Source of the DNA: Geminicoccus roseus DSM 18922
GTDB lineage: Bacteria > Pseudomonadota > Alphaproteobacteria > Geminicoccales > Geminicoccaceae
Direction of reading: 5' to 3'
Assembly (NCBI RefSeq): GCF_000427665.1
Contig: NZ_KE386572.1
Span: 1,946,196-2,010,195, forward strand
Length of the DNA stretch: 64,000 nt
The notes beneath the pieces are model-generated. The model saw nothing but the letters and a program-made list of their open reading frames with translations. It ran no database searches and was not told the origin of the DNA. Below, piece by piece: positions 61,924-64,000 of the stretch (positions are counted from its first letter, which is position 1; every line of letters begins with the position of its first letter). The position numbers and the translations under genes are program-made.

Positions 61924-62664
61924 TCAGCCGCGGAAGTTGTTCTTCGCGGTGCGCAGTTCGGCGAACCGCTCGGCCGATCCGGCGAGCAGGAACGGATTGG
62001 TGCGCTTTTCCTCGCCGAGCGTGGTCGGCACGGTCGGCTGGCCGGCGGCGCGCATCTCTTCGATCTTCGCCAGGCGGGCCTTGATCTCGGCATTGTCGGG
62101 GAAAGCGTGGGCCGCGAACTTCGCGTTGCCCAGCGTGTATTCGTGGCCGGAATAGACCTTGGTGTCGTCGGGCAGGCCCGCCACCAGCTGCAGCGAGTTC
62201 CACAAGGTCTCGGGCTCGCCCTCGCCGACCCGGCCGCAGCCCATGGTGAACAGGACGTCGCCGCAGAACAGCAGCTTGGCCTCAGGCAGGTAGTAGCTGA
62301 TATGGCCCTGGCAGTGGCCGGGGGTATCCAGCACCTCGACCGGCGTGCCCAGGAGCTGGAAGCGCTCGCCCGGCTCGACGGTGCGGGTCAGCTTGGGCAG
62401 GCGGTGGCAGTCCGCGCCGTGGCCGATCACCTCGACATGGGTCCCCATCGCCAGTTCCTCGACCCCGGCGACATGGTCGGCATGGTAGTGGGTGATCAGG
62501 ATCGTGCCGACCTGCAGGCTCCGCTCCGCCAGGGTCTCCGCAATCGGCGCGGCGGCGCCCGGATCGACGATCACCACGGTGGAATTGCCCTCGCGGCGCA
62601 GCAGGAAGGCATAGTTGTCGTCGAGGATCGGCAGGAGCTCCACCACGATAGCTGCGTCGGCCAC
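61924..62664 (-). CDS. gloB: Hydroxyacylglutathione hydrolase (glyoxalase II)
   Basis: 246 residues. The binuclear metal site is ILITHYHADHVAGVEEL, DTPGHCQGHISYYLP, LLFCGDVLFTMGCGR and VYSGHEYTLGNAKFAA, with glutathione-binding end KRTNPFLLAGS. It hydrolyses S-lactoylglutathione in methylglyoxal detoxification. It converges with ftsX and diverges from the methyltransferase downstream. Secure. Confidence 0.94.
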   Translation of the reverse strand: MADAAIVVELLPILDDNYAFLLRREGNSTVVIVDPGAAAPIAETLAERSLQVGTILITHYHADHVAGVEELAMGTHVEVIGHGADCHRLPKLTRTVEPGERFQLLGTPVEVLDTPGHCQGHISYYLPEAKLLFCGDVLFTMGCGRVGEGEPETLWNSLQLVAGLPDDTKVYSGHEYTLGNAKFAAHAFPDNAEIKARLAKIEEMRAAGQPTVPTTLGEEKRTNPFLLAGSAERFAELRTAKNNFRG

Positions 62665-62790
62665 GGTCGCTTCTCCTTGTTCGGCACATGCCCACTTCAG
62701 CCGCGGGCGTCGCGACCGTATATGGTCCGGAAGGGCTGGTCGTGCCAGCCGCGAAGGCCGGAGATCTCAGACCCAAGGCCGGATGGGGCG

Positions 62791-63570
62791 ATGACAAGCG
62801 ATCTCGAGCAGTTCTACGCAAGCCGCCAGGGCCAGCTGGCGCGCCGCCTGATCGGGCTGCAGCTCCGGCAGCTCTGGCCCGAGGTGGCCGGCAAGACCGT
62901 CGCCGGGCTGGGCTTTGCCATGCCCTATCTGGACGTGTTCGCCGAGGAGGCCGCCACCACCGTGGCGCTGGTTCCCGCGGGCAGCATCGTGCAGCGCTGG
63001 CCCGAGGAGGGGCCGAACCGGCTGGCGATCTTCCAGGAGGACGAGATCCCCCTGGCCGACCAGAGCGTCAACCTGATGCTGCTGGTCCACGTGCTGGAGA
63101 CCTGCCGCAGCCTGGACCGGCTGATGCGCGAGATCTGGCGGGTGCTGGCCGATGACGGAAGGATCGTGCTGATCGTCCCCAACCGCCACGGGGTGTGGTC
63201 CCTGTCCGACACCACGCCGTTCGGCCAGGGCTCGCCGTTCACCGCCGGGCAGGTGCAGCGCCTGCTGGCGCGCCACCTCCTGGTGCGCGGGGAGATCCGC
63301 CGGGCGATGTTCGTGCCGCCCTGGAACCTGAAGCTCCTGCAGCGGCTGGCGTTTCCGCTGGAGCGGGCCGGGCAGCGGCTCTGGCCGCAGTTCGCCGGGA
63401 TCATCCTGGCCGAGGCCCAAAAGCAGCTCTACCTGGGGGCACCCGCCTTCCAGGTGGCCCGCCCGCGCCGGCGCCAGTACGTCGCCCTGCCGCAGGCGGC
63501 GGCGCGCACCGCCGAGCATGCCGCGGTGCGGATGCTGGCGCCGAACGACCGCCGCCCGCCGCGGCGCTAA
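62791..63570 (+). CDS. Class I SAM-dependent methyltransferase
   Basis: 259 residues. The SAM region is GKTVAGLGFAMPYLDVF (a weakened motif I), VNLMLLVHVLETCRSLDRLM, and REIWRVLADDGRIVLIVPN. The C-terminal end is arginine/proline-rich. The gene diverges from gloB, a common arrangement in alphaproteobacteria. Substrate unknown. Confidence 0.8.
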   Translation: MTSDLEQFYASRQGQLARRLIGLQLRQLWPEVAGKTVAGLGFAMPYLDVFAEEAATTVALVPAGSIVQRWPEEGPNRLAIFQEDEIPLADQSVNLMLLVHVLETCRSLDRLMREIWRVLADDGRIVLIVPNRHGVWSLSDTTPFGQGSPFTAGQVQRLLARHLLVRGEIRRAMFVPPWNLKLLQRLAFPLERAGQRLWPQFAGIILAEAQKQLYLGAPAFQVARPRRRQYVALPQAAARTAEHAAVRMLAPNDRRPPRR

Positions 63571-63822
63571 CCGGGTCGGCATCGGCGGTTCTTGCGCTGA
63601 CGCCGCCGGGACCGGCCAGCCGGCGCCGGCAAGTCCTGGATGGCCTCGTGCCGGAGCGGGCATGTCGTTCGCCGGCGCCGAAGGGGGTAGCGTTTCATCC
63701 CGGTAGGTTTCCGGTTCGCGGGGCGTGGTAGTGGCGCCGGCATGGTCGTGCTATGAGACAAGGGTGATGACGTCGTTTTTCCGCTGCACCTCCGCTGGTC
63801 TTCGTGCCGAGGCCGTTTTGCC

Positions 63823-64000
63823 ATGAGCAGGACTGCATGCCTTGCCGGAAGTTCTTTGGCCATCCTAGGCCTGGTCCTGGCCGGCGGCATGGCGCTGGCT
63901 GCGCCGCCCGACCCGATCCCGCAACTCGGGCCGCGGGAGGGCGTCCCGGCGTTTGTCGGGCAGCCGGCCTTGCCGCGCCCGGTCGCCGCGATGCCGGAGC
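63823..64000 (+). CDS. Exported protein, N-terminal part (cut by window edge)
   Basis: 59 codons from ATG 63823, with GAGG nine bases upstream, open to the end. The signal peptide SSLAILGLVLAGGMALA is followed by a proline-rich mature start (PPDPIPQLGPREGV). No family can be named from this much. The 250 bases between 63571 and 63822 hold no other supported gene. Confidence 0.65.
   Translation, partial: MSRTACLAGSSLAILGLVLAGGMALAAPPDPIPQLGPREGVPAFVGQPALPRPVAAMPE

Overview
The window is very GC-rich chromosomal DNA, densely coding on both strands. Many ORFs start with GTG or TTG, 4-bp ATGA/GTGA overlaps are frequent, and long antisense ORFs are open. Housekeeping genes (gatCAB, ruvX, prmA, uvrB, tadA, ftsEX, folE) together with DUF2293 and DUF5993-DsbB pairs suggest an alphaproteobacterium, plausibly Rhodospirillales/Geminicoccaceae-like. 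That placement is inference. I saw no rRNA, tRNA, CRISPR array or intact insertion sequence.

Layout. 1-6.1 kb is a sugar-catabolism locus: an RbsC-type permease (cut by the window edge), an FGGY kinase and a split two-subunit transketolase run leftward, divergent from a SorC-type regulator and an SDR dehydrogenase. The gene set resembles apulose/apiose-type catabolism. 6.1-10.2 kb holds a nucleoside deaminase, an aspartate 4-decarboxylase and an amino-acid ABC permease plus binding protein with no ATPase. 10.3-16.0 kb is a rightward run of small-molecule enzymes (DapA-like aldolase, kinase-like phosphotransferase, AraC-type regulator, VOC protein, MetF-like protein, methyltransferase) ending in a FitAB-type toxin-antitoxin pair. 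16.1-26.1 kb carries gatCAB, ruvX, a DUF5993-dsbB pair, an exported metallo-hydrolase, a broken DUF2293 gene, a GDSL hydrolase, prmA and a UvrD/PcrA helicase. 26.4-35.0 kb has a tiny membrane protein in AT-richer DNA, a beta-lactamase-fold hydrolase, a META lipoprotein, a translationally coupled cluster (TrpXYZ-type ABC transporter, threonine aldolase, folE), a DUF29 protein and mtnK.

35.1-44.6 kb is the first accessory region of note. An algD-alg8-alg44-like trio with an intact PilZ c-di-GMP motif is flanked by three RTX calcium-binding proteins. All three share a C-terminal EF-hand-like loop, and none has a recognisable enzyme domain. Next to it lies a mosaic remnant joining an internal uvrB fragment to the last codons of an alg44-like gene, which points to past rearrangement between this island and uvrB.

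44.7-49.5 kb has a large membrane spermidine-synthase-like protein and intact uvrB. 49.5-59.0 kb is the second notable system: a three-gene unit encoding a LysM/FecR/Ig-like exported protein, a 1624-residue protein with 15 PKD repeats, and a membrane class III nucleotide cyclase. I infer a surface-sensing module with cAMP output. 59.1-64.0 kb returns to housekeeping: tadA, a zinc-ribbon membrane protein, ftsE (degenerate signature motif) and ftsX, gloB, a methyltransferase and the start of an exported protein.
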